Source of the DNA: Microbacterium stercoris
GTDB taxonomy: Bacteria > Actinomycetota > Actinomycetes > Actinomycetales > Microbacteriaceae
Assembly (NCBI RefSeq): GCF_017592545.1
Contig: NZ_JAGFOA010000006.1
Span: 186,001-250,000, forward strand
Reading direction: 5' to 3'
Length of the DNA stretch: 64,000 nucleotides
Part shown: piece after piece, positions 10,101 through 21,206 of the stretch
How the letters are laid out: the number at the start of each line of letters is the position of its first letter
How positions within the stretch are numbered: the first letter of the stretch is position 1
The notes under the pieces: generated by a model
The model's input: only the letters and a program-made list of their open reading frames with translations
What the model was told of the DNA's origin: nothing
Database searches by the model: none
Program-made: the position numbers and the translations under genes

Positions 10101-10655
10101 GTGCCGCTCGCGAAGCATCGCACGATCACCATCAGCGCGCTGCTCGCCTCCGAGGACCTGCAGGACGGCGACCAGGTCACTGTCGCGGGGCTCGTCACGA
10201 GCGCCCAGCACCGCGTCGCCAAATCGAGCGGCAACCCCTACGGCATGATCACGATCGAGGACTTCGAGGGCGAGGTCACGGCCATGTTCATGGGCAAGAC
10301 CTACACCGAGTTCCAGCCCGTGCTGCAGCAGGACGCGATCATGGTCGTGCGCGGTCGCGTGTCGCGACGCGACGACGGTCTCAATCTGCACGCGCAGTCG
10401 GCGTTCACCCCCGATGTCGGATCCTTCGACGAGGCGGGTCCGCTCACCCTGGTCATCCCGGAGCAGCGCGCCACGGAGCAGATCGTCCAGGATCTCGCGG
10501 ACACCCTCCGTCGCCATGCCGGTGACACCGAGGTGCGCCTCAAGATGCACAGGGGTCGCAGCGCCAAGGTGTTCGAGATCCCCATGCCCGTTCAGATCAC
10601 GGCCGACCTGTTCGGCGACCTCAAGTCGCTGCTCGGCCCGCAATGCCTGGGCTGA
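7143..10655 (+). CDS. dnaE1: Replicative DNA polymerase III alpha subunit DnaE1
   Basis: This is the main chromosomal replicase (C-family). The 1170-residue product opens with the PHP domain (FVHLHVHSEYSMLDGAAK, ITDLLAISKD region), then the palm with catalytic aspartates in MPDFDVDFDDRRRGEVIEYV. Fingers, tandem helix-hairpin-helix and an OB-fold segment (about residues 1010-1090, DQVTVAGLVTSAQHR) follow. Length and domain order are normal. The ATG at 7143 starts MASDSFVHLH. A second, error-prone DnaE is encoded on the minus strand at 39580-42993; this copy is the housekeeping one, judged by its intact full-length PHP and C-terminal domain. Confidence 0.98.
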   Translation: MASDSFVHLHVHSEYSMLDGAAKIGAMTQAAAEYGMPAIAVTDHGNTFAAFEFYKAAQASGVKPIIGLEAYVTPGTHRSDKSRIQWGTADQKSDDVSGSGAYTHMTMWSQTTEGMHNLFRLSSLSSMEGYYFKPRMDRELLQTYGKGLIATTGCPSGEIQTRLRLGQYKEARQAAAEFQDIFGKENYFAELMDHGLSIERRVITDLLAISKDLGIPLVATNDSHYTHQHEADAHAALLCVQSGSTLDDPNRFKFDGDGYYVKSAAEMRHLFRDNPEACDNTLLIAERCEVEFNTSANYMPRFPVPEGETEDSWLVKEVEAGLHYRYPNGIPDKVRKQAEYETGIILQMGFPGYFLVVADFINWAKDNGIRVGPGRGSGAGSMVAYAMKITDLDPLEHGLIFERFLNPDRVSMPDFDVDFDDRRRGEVIEYVTRKYGSERVAQIVTYGTIKSKQALKDAGRVLGFPFSMGDRLTKAMPPAVMGKDMPLDGMFNPEHPRYKEASEFRTLIETDPEAKTVYDRAVGLEGLKRQWGVHAAGVIMSSEPLLDIIPIMRREQDGQIVTQFDYPACESLGLIKMDFLGLRNLTIISDALDNIRMNRGEELDLEHLALDDRAAYDLLSRGDTLGVFQLDGGPMRSLLRLMKPDNFEDISAVIALYRPGPMGANSHTNYALRKNGLQPITPIHPELEEPLRDILDTSYGLIIYQEQVMAIAQKVAGFSLGQADILRRAMGKKKKSELDKQYEGFAGGMKERGFGEGAIQALWDILLPFSDYAFNKAHSAAYGLVSYWTAYLKAHYPAEYMAALLTSVGDSKDKMALYLNECRRMGIKVLPPDVSESINFFAAVGEDIRFGLGAVRNVGSNVVDGIIAGRADGPYTSFHDFLARVPLHVANKRTVESLIKAGAFDSTGSTRRALIEIHESAVEVAVTDKRNAAGGAIGFDFDSLWDEPQSVQKVPERPEWTKKDKLAFEREMLGLYVSDHPLAGLEVPLAKHRTITISALLASEDLQDGDQVTVAGLVTSAQHRVAKSSGNPYGMITIEDFEGEVTAMFMGKTYTEFQPVLQQDAIMVVRGRVSRRDDGLNLHAQSAFTPDVGSFDEAGPLTLVIPEQRATEQIVQDLADTLRRHAGDTEVRLKMHRGRSAKVFEIPMPVQITADLFGDLKSLLGPQCLG

Positions 10656-10749
10656 TGCACCGGGCGTCACGGCCTGGGCTGAACTGCCCCGAAGGCCGCC
10701 TCCGCCCCGAAGATAAGATCGCTCCACACCCGCACCCGAGAGGATCAGC

Positions 10750-12285
<1,536 letters not shown>

Positions 12286-12312
12286 CCCTTCGCCGTCCGA
12301 CACGGCGAAGGG
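12286..12312 (+). terminator. Hairpin between low-complexity protein and hisD
   Basis: An 11-base stem (CCCTTCGCCGT paired with ACGGCGAAGGG) begins right after the stop of the upstream gene. There is no clear T-run, as is usual in high-GC genomes. It probably separates the upstream gene from hisD, which starts 20 bases later. Confidence 0.6.
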
Positions 12313-12331
12313 CGCCTGCCAGAATAGGGTC

Positions 12332-13636
12332 ATGCGCACCATCGATCTCCGCGGCCGGGCGCTCCAGGTCGCGGAACTGCTCGCCGTCGTCCCCCGAGCC
12401 GCGGAGGCGAGGGCGACGGCCCTGCATGTCGCGGCGGAGATCGTCGACGACGTGCGCGTCCGCGGAGAGGTGGCCCTGCGCGAGCAGGCCGAGCGATTCG
12501 ACGGCGCGATCGATCACGCGATCCGCGTGCCGGCCGAGCACATCGCCGATGCTGTCGCGACGCTCGACCCGCAGGTGCGCGCAGCGCTCGAGGAGGCGAT
12601 CCGTCGCGTCCGGGCTGCGTCCGCCGCGCAGGTTCCGGAGCCGCGCACCACCGAGCTCGGTCCCGGCGCGCGCGTCACGCAGCGTTGGCAGCCGGTTTCC
12701 CGCGTGGGCGTCTACGTGCCCGGGGGCAAGGCGGTCTACCCGTCGAGCGTGGTCATGAACGTCGTTCCGGCGCAGGTCGCGGGCGTGCAGAGCGTCGCCC
12801 TCGCCTCCCCGCCGCAGCGCGACCACAACGGCCGGGTGCACCCGACGATCCTCGCCGCCGCAGGGCTGCTCGGCGTCGACGAGGTCTACGCGATGGGCGG
12901 TGCCGGCGCGATCGGAGCTCTCGCGCACGGAGTCGCCTCATTGGCGCTCGATCCGGTCGATGTCGTCTCCGGCCCGGGCAACAACTTCGTCGCCGCGGCC
13001 AAGCGCGCCGTGGCCGGGGTCGTCGGCACCGACTCGGAAGCCGGCGCGACGGAGATCCTGATCATCGCCGATGAGACCGCCGACCCGCGCCTCATCGCCT
13101 ACGACCTGGTGAGCCAGGCCGAGCACGACGAGCAGGCGTCGGCCGTTCTCGTCACGCCGTCGCAGGTCCTGGCCGAGGATGTCGCGGCGCAGGTCGCGCT
13201 CGTGAGCACCGCCACCCGTCACGCTGACCGCGTGGCCGCCGCTCTGGGGGGAGAGCAGTCGGCGATCGTCCTCGTCGACGACCTCGCCGCCGCGGAGGCC
13301 TTCAGCAACGCGTACGCCCCCGAGCACCTCGAGATCCACGTCGCCGACGCGACGGCCTCCGCAGCGCGCTGCACAAGCGCCGGCGCCGTCTTCGTCGGCT
13401 CGTACACGCCCGTCAGCCTCGGCGACTACCTGGCCGGATCCAACCACGTGCTCCCGACCGGGGGACAGTCGCGGTACGCCGCGGGCCTCGGGTCGCACAC
13501 GTTCCTTCGTCCGCAGCAGGTCATCGAGTACGACCGCGGAGCCCTGGACGCCGTGAGGAGCGCGATCGTGGCCCTTGCGGAGGCCGAGGCGCTGCCGGCG
13601 CACGGCGAGGCCGTCACGGCGCGGTTCGACGCGTAG
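12332..13636 (+). CDS. hisD: Histidinol dehydrogenase HisD
   Basis: HisD catalyses the last two steps of histidine synthesis, the NAD-dependent oxidation of L-histidinol to L-histidine, with a bound zinc. The start is ATG at 12332 ([16 protein letters not shown]); the longer open frame upstream overlaps the previous gene. Signature blocks include [34 protein letters not shown], the zinc-site QAEHDEQA and the catalytic Glu-His in YAPEHLEIH, then [16 protein letters not shown]. Length is 434 residues. No other his genes are next to it; nrdR follows 11 bases later. Confidence 0.97.
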   Translation: MRTIDLRGRALQVAELLAVVPRAAEARATALHVAAEIVDDVRVRGEVALREQAERFDGAIDHAIRVPAEHIADAVATLDPQVRAALEEAIRRVRAASAAQVPEPRTTELGPGARVTQRWQPVSRVGVYVPGGKAVYPSSVVMNVVPAQVAGVQSVALASPPQRDHNGRVHPTILAAAGLLGVDEVYAMGGAGAIGALAHGVASLALDPVDVVSGPGNNFVAAAKRAVAGVVGTDSEAGATEILIIADETADPRLIAYDLVSQAEHDEQASAVLVTPSQVLAEDVAAQVALVSTATRHADRVAAALGGEQSAIVLVDDLAAAEAFSNAYAPEHLEIHVADATASAARCTSAGAVFVGSYTPVSLGDYLAGSNHVLPTGGQSRYAAGLGSHTFLRPQQVIEYDRGALDAVRSAIVALAEAEALPAHGEAVTARFDA

Positions 13637-13647
13637 GATCTCGCCTT

Positions 13648-14142
13648 ATGCACTGCCCCTTCTGCCGCCACGGCGACTCCCGCGTCATCGACTCGCGCAC
13701 GAGCGATGACGGACTCTCCATCCGTCGGCGACGGCAGTGCCCCGAGTGCGGCGGGCGGTTCTCGACCATCGAGACCGCCAGCCTCAACGTCATCAAGCGT
13801 TCGGGCGCCGTCGAGCCGTTCACCCGCGACAAGGTGATCTCGGGCGTGCGAAAGGCCTGCCAGGGGCGTCCGGTCACGGATGCGGATCTGGCGATCCTCG
13901 CCCAGCGCGTCGAGGAGATCGTGCGCCAGACCGGGCTCAGCCAGATCGATGCGAACGAGATCGGTCTGGCGATCCTCGGCCCGCTCCGTGAGCTCGACGA
14001 GGTCGCCTACCTGCGCTACGCCAGCGTGTACCAGGCGTTCGAGTCGCTTGAGGACTTCGAGACGTCGATCGCCGAGCTGCGCGCCGACCACGCACGCGCC
14101 CACTTCTCGGGCGCGCCCGCGGGCGACGACGACCAGGACTGA
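13648..14142 (+). CDS. nrdR: Transcriptional repressor NrdR
   Basis: NrdR senses ATP/dATP and represses ribonucleotide reductase genes. A four-cysteine zinc ribbon is at the N-terminus ([17 protein letters not shown], then [14 protein letters not shown]). An ATP-cone domain follows ([36 protein letters not shown]). At 164 residues it is slightly longer than average, with an acidic C-terminal tail. It lies 11 bases after hisD and may be co-transcribed. Confidence 0.97.
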   Translation: MHCPFCRHGDSRVIDSRTSDDGLSIRRRRQCPECGGRFSTIETASLNVIKRSGAVEPFTRDKVISGVRKACQGRPVTDADLAILAQRVEEIVRQTGLSQIDANEIGLAILGPLRELDEVAYLRYASVYQAFESLEDFETSIAELRADHARAHFSGAPAGDDDQD

Positions 14143-14184
14143 CGCGGTCGGTCGGCCTCAGGCCCGACCGATACCCTGAAGGGG

Positions 14185-15228
14185 ATGTATCCCCTTCTCT
14201 TCACGCACGTCCTCACGCGGTTCGATCCCGAGACGGCGCACCACCTGGGCATGGCCGTGATCCGGGTCGCGGGCTCCTGGCCCTTCGCACGGGCCGTCCG
14301 CGCCTTCGCGCGTCCCGCTCCGGAGCTCGCGGTCGAGGCCCTCGGCCACACGTTCCCGTCGCCGTTCGGCGTGGCAGCCGGCTTCGACAAGAACGCCGTC
14401 GGCGTGAAGGGACTCGAGGCGCTGGGCTTCGGCCACGTCGAGATCGGCACGGTCACGGCGATCCCGCAGGACGGAAACCCCAAGCCGCGACTGTTCCGCC
14501 TCGTGGCCGATCGAGCGGTCATCAACCGCATGGGCTTCAACAACCGCGGCGCCGAGGCAGCCGCGCGTCGACTCGCGAAGCTGCGTCGTTCGGGTGCCGT
14601 CGTCGGCGCCAACATCGGCAAGAGCCGCGTGGTCGAGGTCGAGAATGCGACGGCCGACTACGTCACGAGCGCCCGTATGCTCGCCCCGCTGTCGGACTAC
14701 CTGGCGGTCAACGTGTCGTCGCCGAACACCCCGGGGCTGCGCGGTCTGCAGGCGGTCGAGACGCTCGCGCCGCTGCTGCGGGCCGTGAAGGAGGCGGCCG
14801 GATCCACTCCGCTGCTCGTGAAGATCGCCCCGGATCTTCCGGATGACGAGATCACCGCCATCGCGCGGCTGGCGGTGGACGAGGGCCTCGCCGGCATCAT
14901 CGCGAACAACACCACGATCTCGCGCGAGGGCCTTGCCACCGACGCCGGGAAGGTCGAGGAGATGGGCGACGGCGGGCTGTCCGGCGCACCCCTCAAGGAG
15001 CGCTCTCTCGCCGTGCTGCGCACGGTGCGCGCCGCCGTTCCCGACGACTTCTGCGTGATCTCGGTCGGCGGCGTCGAGACGGCCGAAGAGGTGCAGGAGC
15101 GCCTCGACAACGGGGCCACGCTCGTGCAGGGCTACACCGCGTTCCTCTACCTCGGCCCGCTCTGGGCGAAGCAGATCAACGACGGCCTGGTGAAGCTGCG
15201 AGCCGTGCGCGCCCAGATCGGCCGCTGA
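14185..15228 (+). CDS. pyrD: Dihydroorotate dehydrogenase (quinone), class 2 PyrD
   Basis: A membrane-associated FMN enzyme that oxidises dihydroorotate to orotate in pyrimidine synthesis and passes electrons to the quinone pool. The N-terminal helical extension (MYPLLFTHVLTRFDPETAHH) that binds membrane and quinone marks class 2. The catalytic serine lies in VNVSSPNTPGLRGLQ. FMN-binding blocks include GFDKNAVG and VGGVETAEEVQERL. Length is 347 residues. A strong two-way hairpin follows at 15263-15310. Confidence 0.96.
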   Translation: MYPLLFTHVLTRFDPETAHHLGMAVIRVAGSWPFARAVRAFARPAPELAVEALGHTFPSPFGVAAGFDKNAVGVKGLEALGFGHVEIGTVTAIPQDGNPKPRLFRLVADRAVINRMGFNNRGAEAAARRLAKLRRSGAVVGANIGKSRVVEVENATADYVTSARMLAPLSDYLAVNVSSPNTPGLRGLQAVETLAPLLRAVKEAAGSTPLLVKIAPDLPDDEITAIARLAVDEGLAGIIANNTTISREGLATDAGKVEEMGDGGLSGAPLKERSLAVLRTVRAAVPDDFCVISVGGVETAEEVQERLDNGATLVQGYTAFLYLGPLWAKQINDGLVKLRAVRAQIGR

Positions 15229-15262
15229 GCCGGGGGCACCGGCGGGGCGCCACGGCGCGATT

Positions 15263-15310
15263 CACGAAGAACGCCCCGGATCTCCGAGGAGAGCCGGGGC
15301 GTCCTTCGTG
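15263..15310. terminator. Bidirectional terminator between pyrD and DUF3043 gene
   Basis: A long, nearly perfect inverted repeat. The outer arms are CACGAAG and CTTCGTG and the inner arms ACGCCCCGG and CCGGGGCGT, with one mismatch between the arms. It lies between convergent genes and should end transcription from both sides. Confidence 0.85.
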
Positions 15311-15322
15311 CGCGAGGGTCGT

Positions 15323-15901
15323 TCAGGCGGGGTGCTGGCCGCGCTTGACCTGCGGCTTGGGCAGGCGCATAAAGCGCATCTGCACCGATCGCATCGCGGC
15401 GTACCATCCGAGCCCGCGCTCGAGCTTGTCCTTGCCGAACTTCGCAGCGGCCTTCCGCTTGACCGTCGTGGACAGGATGAACATGTCGCCCACGGTGAAG
15501 AGGATGTAGCCCCACAGGGCGACGAAGGCGTAGAAGGTGACGGCCTCGCTCGGGATCGCCGTGGTGATGATCACGACGATCATCGCGGGCATGAGGAACT
15601 CGCCGAGGTGCCAGCCAGCATCCGTGTAGTCGCGCGCGAAGCGCTTCTGCGGGCCCTTGTCGCGGGCAGGAAGGAACTTCTCCTCGCCGTTGGCCATGCC
15701 GATCCGTGCACGATCCTGTCGCTCGCGCAGCTCGGCCTTGGCGCGTGCCTTGGCCTCCTTGGAGTCGGCGACGAGAGGGCGCTTGCGCGCGGCCTCCCGC
15801 TCGGCGCGGCTGGGAGTGGGGCGGCCCTTGCCGCTGACCGGCCCGCCGCCCAGCACGGTTCCCTCGGATGCGCCGTCGTTCACGGCGGGGGTCTTGCTCA
15901 C
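15323..15901 (-). CDS. DUF3043 family membrane protein
   Basis: A 192-residue actinobacterial protein of unknown function. The first half is hydrophilic and lysine/arginine-rich (SRAEREAARKRPL, then FLPARDKGPQKRFARDY), a family hallmark. Two membrane segments follow (LMPAMIVVIITTAIPSEAV and FVALWGYILFTVGDMFIL), then a basic tail. It is convergent with pyrD and divergent from the M20 peptidase at 15994, with 92 bases between the two starts, so the two genes may share a promoter region. Confidence 0.85.
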   Translation of the reverse strand: MSKTPAVNDGASEGTVLGGGPVSGKGRPTPSRAEREAARKRPLVADSKEAKARAKAELRERQDRARIGMANGEEKFLPARDKGPQKRFARDYTDAGWHLGEFLMPAMIVVIITTAIPSEAVTFYAFVALWGYILFTVGDMFILSTTVKRKAAAKFGKDKLERGLGWYAAMRSVQMRFMRLPKPQVKRGQHPA

Positions 15902-15993
15902 AGTTGCACCTCTTGATCGTCCGGATCGCGATTCGCGCGCAGACGTCGGGAAACGCCCGGATCACGTGTGGGGGTCGACCTAAGATTACCCGC

Positions 15994-17403
15994 ATGACTT
16001 CGGAGCCGACTGAGTTCGAGAACGTACAGGATCAGCACTTGCTGGATGCGGCCGAAGGCGGCATCCCGGCCGCGCTCGGCGATCTCGGCGAGCTGGTGCG
16101 CGTGCAGGGCATCGCGTGGCCCGCGTTCGACCAGGAGCAGCTCCAGATCAGTGCACGCCGCATCGCGGCTCTCGCCGAGGGCACCGGCGTGTTCGAGGAC
16201 GTCCGCATCCTCACGGCGCCGATCCCGGACACGGACGAGCAGGGCCAGCCCGCCGTCCTCGCGACGCGTGCGGCTCGCAACGGCAAGCCCACGGTCATGC
16301 TCTACGCGCACCATGACGTGCAGCCCCCGGGGGACGAGTCGCTCTGGGCGACGCCGCCCTTCGAGCCCACCGTGCGCGACGGCCGTCTGTACGGCCGCGG
16401 CGCGGCCGACGACAAGGCCGGTGTGATGGCGCACATCGCCTCGCTCCGCGCACTGCACGAGGTGCTCGGCGACGATCTGGAACTGGGCCTGGTGCTGTTC
16501 GTGGAGGGCGAGGAGGAGTTCGGCTCGCGCTCCTTCGGCTCGTTCCTCGCGGAGAACGCCGACGCGATGCGCAGCGATGTGATCGTGGTCGCCGACTCGG
16601 GCAACTGGGACTCCGAGACGCCGGCCGTCACGGTGTCCCTGCGCGGAAACGCGAAGTTCCACCTCACGGTGCGCACGCTCGAGCACGCGTCGCACTCGGG
16701 GATGTTCGGGGGAGCGGTGCCGGACGCCATGCTCGCCACGATCAAGCTGCTCGCCACGCTGTGGGACGAGACGGGGGCCGTGGCGGTCGAGGGCCTCGCC
16801 TCGCGTGACGCCGCGACGCCGGACTACGCGGAGGCGACGCTGCGCGCCGAGGCCGGGCTCCCCGAGGGCACGTCTCCGATCGGCGGCGGCGAGATCCTGT
16901 CCCGCATCTGGAACAAGCCGTCGATCACCGTGACCGGCATCGACTTCACCTCCGTGGCCGCCGCCTCGAACACGCTGTCCCCGGAGGTGACCGTGGTCGT
17001 GAGCGCGCGCGTCGCGCCGGGTCAGGCCGCGTCGGAGGCCTACGCCGCCCTCGAGGCGCACCTGCGGGCGCATGCGCCCTTCGGGGCGGAGCTCGCCTTC
17101 AGCGAGATCGACCTGGGGGACGGCTTCCTCGTCGACACCTCGGGATGGGCAGTCGAGGAGGCACGCGGCGCCATGCGCGACGGCTACGGCAAGGATCCCG
17201 TCGACCTCGGCATCGGCGGATCCATCCCCTTCATCTCGGATCTCGTCCGGCAGTTCCCCGGCGCCCAGATCCTGGTCACCGGCGTCGAGGATCCGCACTC
17301 GCGTGCGCACAGCCCGAACGAGTCGCTCCACCTCGAGACGTTCCGCAACGCGGTGCGCGCGGAGACCCTCCTGCTGGGTCGGATCAACGCCCGCGCGCTC
17401 TGA
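15994..17403 (+). CDS. M20 family zinc dipeptidase
   Basis: A cytoplasmic di-zinc peptidase of the DapE/ArgE/carboxypeptidase-G2 clan. The metal ligands and catalytic residues are visible as YAHHDVQPPG, GRGAADDKAG, EGEEEFGS and, at the C-terminal end, DPHSRAHSPNE. A dimerisation (lid) domain lies between about residues 215 and 335 (NAKFHLTVRTLEHASHSGMF). The start is ATG at 15994; an upstream extension of the frame overlaps the divergent DUF3043 gene. The product is 469 residues. The substrate is probably a dipeptide or N-acyl amino acid, not specified by sequence. Confidence 0.9.
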   Translation: MTSEPTEFENVQDQHLLDAAEGGIPAALGDLGELVRVQGIAWPAFDQEQLQISARRIAALAEGTGVFEDVRILTAPIPDTDEQGQPAVLATRAARNGKPTVMLYAHHDVQPPGDESLWATPPFEPTVRDGRLYGRGAADDKAGVMAHIASLRALHEVLGDDLELGLVLFVEGEEEFGSRSFGSFLAENADAMRSDVIVVADSGNWDSETPAVTVSLRGNAKFHLTVRTLEHASHSGMFGGAVPDAMLATIKLLATLWDETGAVAVEGLASRDAATPDYAEATLRAEAGLPEGTSPIGGGEILSRIWNKPSITVTGIDFTSVAAASNTLSPEVTVVVSARVAPGQAASEAYAALEAHLRAHAPFGAELAFSEIDLGDGFLVDTSGWAVEEARGAMRDGYGKDPVDLGIGGSIPFISDLVRQFPGAQILVTGVEDPHSRAHSPNESLHLETFRNAVRAETLLLGRINARAL

Positions 17404-17486
17404 GCCCTTCCCCGGCTCGCGGCGGTAGAATCGTGGCGACATCGTCCGATCGACCGGATCGGACGGCCGCCTTCGTAAGGAGCGTC

Positions 17487-17858
17487 ATGACCGACACGAC
17501 CATCGCCGACACCACCGTCGCCGACACGCGCGCTCACGGCGTGAGCCTCACCGACGCGGCGGCCACCAAGGTGAAGAACCTCCTGGAGCAGGAGGGCCGC
17601 GACGACCTGCGCCTGCGCGTCGCCGTGCAGCCCGGCGGCTGCTCGGGCCTGATCTACCAGCTCTATTTCGACGAGCGCTTCCTCGAGGAGGACGTGACGG
17701 TCGACTTCGACGGCGTCGAGGTCATCGTCGACAACATGTCGGTGCCGTACCTCGACGGCGCGACGATCGACTTCAAGGACACCATCTCGGAGCAGGGTTT
17801 CACGATCGACAACCCCAACGCCTCGGGCAGCTGCGCCTGCGGCGACAGCTTCCACTGA
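17487..17858 (+). CDS. erpA: Iron-sulfur cluster insertion protein ErpA/HesB family
   Basis: An A-type iron-sulfur carrier that hands clusters to apo-proteins. The three conserved cysteines are in PGGCSGLIYQ and GSCACGDSFH at the C-terminus. The start is ATG at 17487 behind an AAGGAG site (17477-17482). Length is 123 residues, with a slightly extended N-terminus. It lies just upstream of the cytochrome oxidase genes, a conserved actinobacterial arrangement, but a strong terminator separates them. Confidence 0.94.
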   Translation: MTDTTIADTTVADTRAHGVSLTDAAATKVKNLLEQEGRDDLRLRVAVQPGGCSGLIYQLYFDERFLEEDVTVDFDGVEVIVDNMSVPYLDGATIDFKDTISEQGFTIDNPNASGSCACGDSFH

Positions 17859-17864
17859 GTCCTC

Positions 17865-17910
17865 CGACGAAGAGCCCCGCACCCTCTGGCTGCGGGGCTC
17901 TTCGTCGTTT
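17865..17910 (+). terminator. Rho-independent terminator after erpA
   Basis: A perfect 17-base stem (arms CGACGAAGAGCCCCGCA and its complement) is followed by a short TTT. It closes the erpA transcript before the cta operon. Confidence 0.9.
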
Positions 17911-18050
17911 CCGGGCGTGTCCTGCATGTTTCTCGACAAGTTGTAGAAAAAGGTGCCGGGACACGCCCTCCGGCTGTGCGCTTGTCCTGAACCGGGTGAG
18001 AGGTTGCCCTAGACTGGCCTTTGCCTCATCCACGTTCGAAAGGTGAATTC

Positions 18051-18977
18051 GTGCCGTCGAAACGCTCCCTTCGCTGGGCCGCGATCCCCGTCGCCATCGC
18101 CGCAGCCGCCGCCCTCGCCGGTTGCACTCCCACGGAGCTGCACGGGTACCTGCCCGGATTCGAGGGCGACGACGGCGCTGCCCTCGAAGCCGCCACCAAC
18201 CAGACCGAGCGCGTCGCCGCTCTCTGGACCTCGTCGTGGATCGTCCTGCTGGCCGTGGGCATCATCACCTGGGGCCTCATGCTCTGGGCGATGGTGGTCT
18301 ACCGCCGCCGCAAGGGCCAGACCGGCCTGCCGGTGCAGCTGCGCTACAACATGCCCATCGAGATCTTCTTCACGACGGTGCCGCTCATCCTGGTCCTCGG
18401 CATGTTCGCCTTCACGGCGCGCGACCAGGCGGCCATCGAGCACCAGTGGACGGCCGACGAGGTCGACGTCAACATCACCGCGATCGCGAAGCAGTGGGCC
18501 TGGGACTTCCAGTACAACGGCGAGGAGGAGGACAACTCCGACGCCGTGTGGACCATGGGCATCCAGGCTCAGCCCGACAAGGACGGCAACATCGACCAGT
18601 CGCAGCTCCCGACGCTGGTGCTGCCGGTCGACAAGAAGGTGACGATCGACCTCGAGTCGCGCGACGTCATCCACTCGTTCTGGATCATCGACTTCCTTTA
18701 CAAGAAGGACATGTACATCGGCCGCGACAACTCGTGGTCGTTCATCCCCACGCGTGAGGGCACGTACGCCGGCAAGTGCGCCGAGCTCTGCGGCGAGTAC
18801 CACTCGATGATGCTGTTCAACGTCGAGGTGGTCTCCGAGGCCGAGTACGAGGACTACCTCGCCGAGCTGAAGGCCGACGGTCAGACGGGCGACATCAACG
18901 ATGCGCTCGACCGACTGCAGAACTACCCCGGCACCGACGCCCCCGCGACCACCGAATCCGAGGAAGAGGGCCACTGA
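18051..18977 (+). CDS. ctaC: Cytochrome c oxidase subunit II CtaC
   Basis: Subunit II of the aa3 oxidase carries the CuA centre that takes electrons from the cytochrome c part of the bcc complex. The start is GTG at 18051 behind an AAGG-type site. The signal ends in a lipobox ALAGC (Cys25), so it is a lipoprotein. Two transmembrane helices follow (about residues 65-90 and 108-130). The CuA ligands are at the end: HSFWIIDF and [12 protein letters not shown]. It leads a ctaC-ctaD-ctaF operon with two- and one-base junctions. Confidence 0.96.
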   Translation: MPSKRSLRWAAIPVAIAAAAALAGCTPTELHGYLPGFEGDDGAALEAATNQTERVAALWTSSWIVLLAVGIITWGLMLWAMVVYRRRKGQTGLPVQLRYNMPIEIFFTTVPLILVLGMFAFTARDQAAIEHQWTADEVDVNITAIAKQWAWDFQYNGEEEDNSDAVWTMGIQAQPDKDGNIDQSQLPTLVLPVDKKVTIDLESRDVIHSFWIIDFLYKKDMYIGRDNSWSFIPTREGTYAGKCAELCGEYHSMMLFNVEVVSEAEYEDYLAELKADGQTGDINDALDRLQNYPGTDAPATTESEEEGH

Positions 18978-18979
18978 TC

Positions 18980-20725
18980 ATGGCGACCACACTCCAGGAG
19001 CACCGCACCACGCTCCCGCCGCGGCAGGCCGCTCTGCTCAGCGCATCGCGCACTGAGCAGAAGGGCAACATCGTGGTCAAGTGGCTGACGTCCACCGACC
19101 ACAAGACCATCGGCTACATGTACCTGATCGCCTCGGTGATCTTCTTCGCGATCGGCGGCGTCATGGCGCTGATCATCCGCGCCGAGCTGTTCGCTCCGGG
19201 CATGCAGGTGCTGCCCACCAAGGAGCAGTACAACCAGCTGTTCACGATGCACGGCACGATCATGCTGCTGATGTTCGCGACGCCGCTGTTCGCGGGCTTC
19301 GCCAACGCGATCCTGCCGCTGCAGCTGGGCGCCCCGGATGTGGCCTTCCCGCGTCTGAACGCGTTCGCGCTGTGGCTGTTCATCTTCGGATCGACCATCG
19401 CCGTCGCGGGCTTCCTGACCCCGTCGGGTGCCGCCTCCTTCGGATGGTTCGCGTACCAGCCCCTCGCGAACGCGACGTTCTCACCGGGTGTCGGAGGAAA
19501 CCTCTGGATGCTCGGCCTGGGCCTCTCCGGATTCGGCACGATCCTCGGCGCGGTGAACTTCATCACGACGATCATCACGATGCGCGCCCCCGGCCTGACG
19601 ATGTGGCGCATGCCGATCTTCACCTGGAACACGCTCATCACGAGCATCCTGATTCTCGTGGCGTTCCCGGTGCTCGCGGCGGCTATCTTCGCCGCCGGTG
19701 CGGACCGCGTGCTCGGCGCTCACATCTACGACCCGGCCAACGGCGGTGTGCTCCTCTGGCAGCACCTGTTCTGGTTCTTCGGTCACCCCGAGGTGTACAT
19801 CATCGCGCTGCCGTTCTTCGGCATCGTCTCGGAGATCTTCCCCGTCTTCAGCCGCAAGCCGATCTTCGGATACAAGACGCTCGTCTACGCGACCATCGCG
19901 ATCGCGGCGCTGTCGGTGGCCGTGTGGGCGCACCACATGTACGTGACGGGCGGCGTGCTGCTTCCGTTCTTCGCGCTGATGACGATGCTCATCGCCGTTC
20001 CGACCGGTGTGAAGATCTTCAACTGGATCGGCACGATGTGGCGCGGATCGCTGACGTTCGAGACGCCGATGGTCTTCGCACTCGGCTTCCTCGTGTCGTT
20101 CGTGTTCGGCGGTCTCACGGGCGTGATCCTGTCCTCGCCGCCGCTCGACTTCCACCTGTCCGACTCGTACTTCGTCGTGGCGCACTTCCACTACGTCGTC
20201 TTCGGAACGGTCGTCTTCGCGATGTTCGCGGGCTTCTACTTCTGGTGGCCGAAGTGGACGGGTCGCATGCTCAACGAGCGTCTCGGCTTCGTGCACTTCT
20301 GGATGCTCTTCATCGGCTTCCACATGACGTTCCTCATCCAGCACTGGCTGGGTGTGGATGGCATGGTCCGTCGTTACGCCGACTACTCGGCTGCTGACGG
20401 CTGGACCTGGCAGAACCAGCTCTCGACGATCGGTGCCGTCATCCTGGGCGCCTCGCTGCTGCCGTTCTTCCTCAACGTCTGGATCACCGCGCGCACCGCG
20501 CCGAAGGTCACGGTCAACGACCCGTGGGGCTACGGCGGATCGCTCGAGTGGGCCACGTCGTGCCCGCCCCCGCGCCACAACTTCACGTCGATTCCGCGCA
20601 TCCGCAGTGAGCGTCCGGCCTTCGACCTGAACCACCCTGAGGCCGGGATCCCGGTCGGCGTGGGTCCGGCGAAGGACGCCCCCGACGCGCCCGTGATCGA
20701 CGTCGCGGACGGAAAGGTCAAGTAA
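18980..20725 (+). CDS. ctaD: Cytochrome c oxidase subunit I CtaD
   Basis: The catalytic subunit of the aa3-type oxidase holds haem a and the haem a3/CuB site where oxygen is reduced and protons pumped. The start is ATG at 18980, two bases after ctaC. Twelve hydrophobic helices are visible. Haem and copper ligands are recognisable in [21 protein letters not shown] (the cross-linked His-Tyr), [10 protein letters not shown] and [10 protein letters not shown]. The product is 581 residues, with a soluble tail typical of actinobacteria. Its stop overlaps the ctaF start. Confidence 0.97.
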   Translation: MATTLQEHRTTLPPRQAALLSASRTEQKGNIVVKWLTSTDHKTIGYMYLIASVIFFAIGGVMALIIRAELFAPGMQVLPTKEQYNQLFTMHGTIMLLMFATPLFAGFANAILPLQLGAPDVAFPRLNAFALWLFIFGSTIAVAGFLTPSGAASFGWFAYQPLANATFSPGVGGNLWMLGLGLSGFGTILGAVNFITTIITMRAPGLTMWRMPIFTWNTLITSILILVAFPVLAAAIFAAGADRVLGAHIYDPANGGVLLWQHLFWFFGHPEVYIIALPFFGIVSEIFPVFSRKPIFGYKTLVYATIAIAALSVAVWAHHMYVTGGVLLPFFALMTMLIAVPTGVKIFNWIGTMWRGSLTFETPMVFALGFLVSFVFGGLTGVILSSPPLDFHLSDSYFVVAHFHYVVFGTVVFAMFAGFYFWWPKWTGRMLNERLGFVHFWMLFIGFHMTFLIQHWLGVDGMVRRYADYSAADGWTWQNQLSTIGAVILGASLLPFFLNVWITARTAPKVTVNDPWGYGGSLEWATSCPPPRHNFTSIPRIRSERPAFDLNHPEAGIPVGVGPAKDAPDAPVIDVADGKVK

Positions 20726-21144
20726 TGCGCTCCCACATCGGAATCTGGTGGCTCCTCGCCGGCTTCTTCGCCGTCACGGCTGTGGTCTACTCCGTCTGGG
20801 CTCTCATCGACCACGGCGAGATCGAGTGGGTCGGCACGGTCGCCCTCTCGTTCGGCTTCTTCATGTCCGCGATGATCGCGTTCTACATCCAGGTGATCCA
20901 CAAGGGTCAGCACGGGGTGAACCTTCCCGAGGACCGTGACGACGCCGACATCGACGACGGCGACGCGGAGCTGGGCGAGTTCAGCCCCTGGTCGTGGTGG
21001 CCCCTGGTGCTCGCGGCTTCGGCGGCGCTGATGATCCTGGGCCTCGCGGTCGGTCAGTTCCTGATCCCCGTGGCACTCGGCATCTTCGCGATCGCGATCG
21101 TGGGTTGGGTGTACGAGTACTACCGCGGATACTTCGCTCGCTGA
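20725..21144 (+). CDS. ctaF: Cytochrome c oxidase subunit IV CtaF (actinobacterial type)
   Basis: A small four-helix membrane subunit found in the actinobacterial bcc-aa3 supercomplex. It has two hydrophobic helices at residues about 7-60, an acidic loop (PEDRDDADIDDGDAELGEF) and two more helices, ending YEYYRGYFAR. Length is 139 residues, normal for the family. The start overlaps the ctaD stop by one base. A strong hairpin closes the operon. Confidence 0.93.
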   Translation: MRSHIGIWWLLAGFFAVTAVVYSVWALIDHGEIEWVGTVALSFGFFMSAMIAFYIQVIHKGQHGVNLPEDRDDADIDDGDAELGEFSPWSWWPLVLAASAALMILGLAVGQFLIPVALGIFAIAIVGWVYEYYRGYFAR

Positions 21145-21155
21145 TTCAGTACTGA

Positions 21156-21190
21156 GACGCCCCGGCCGGATGCCTTCCGACCGGGGCGTC
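21156..21190. terminator. Terminator after ctaF
   Basis: A perfect ten-base stem, GACGCCCCGG paired with CCGGGGCGTC, is followed by TTG. It sits between convergent genes (ctaF and the IclR regulator). It marks the left edge of the amine-dehydrogenase segment. Confidence 0.85.
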
Positions 21191-21206
21191 TTGCTGTCCG
21201 CCTGCC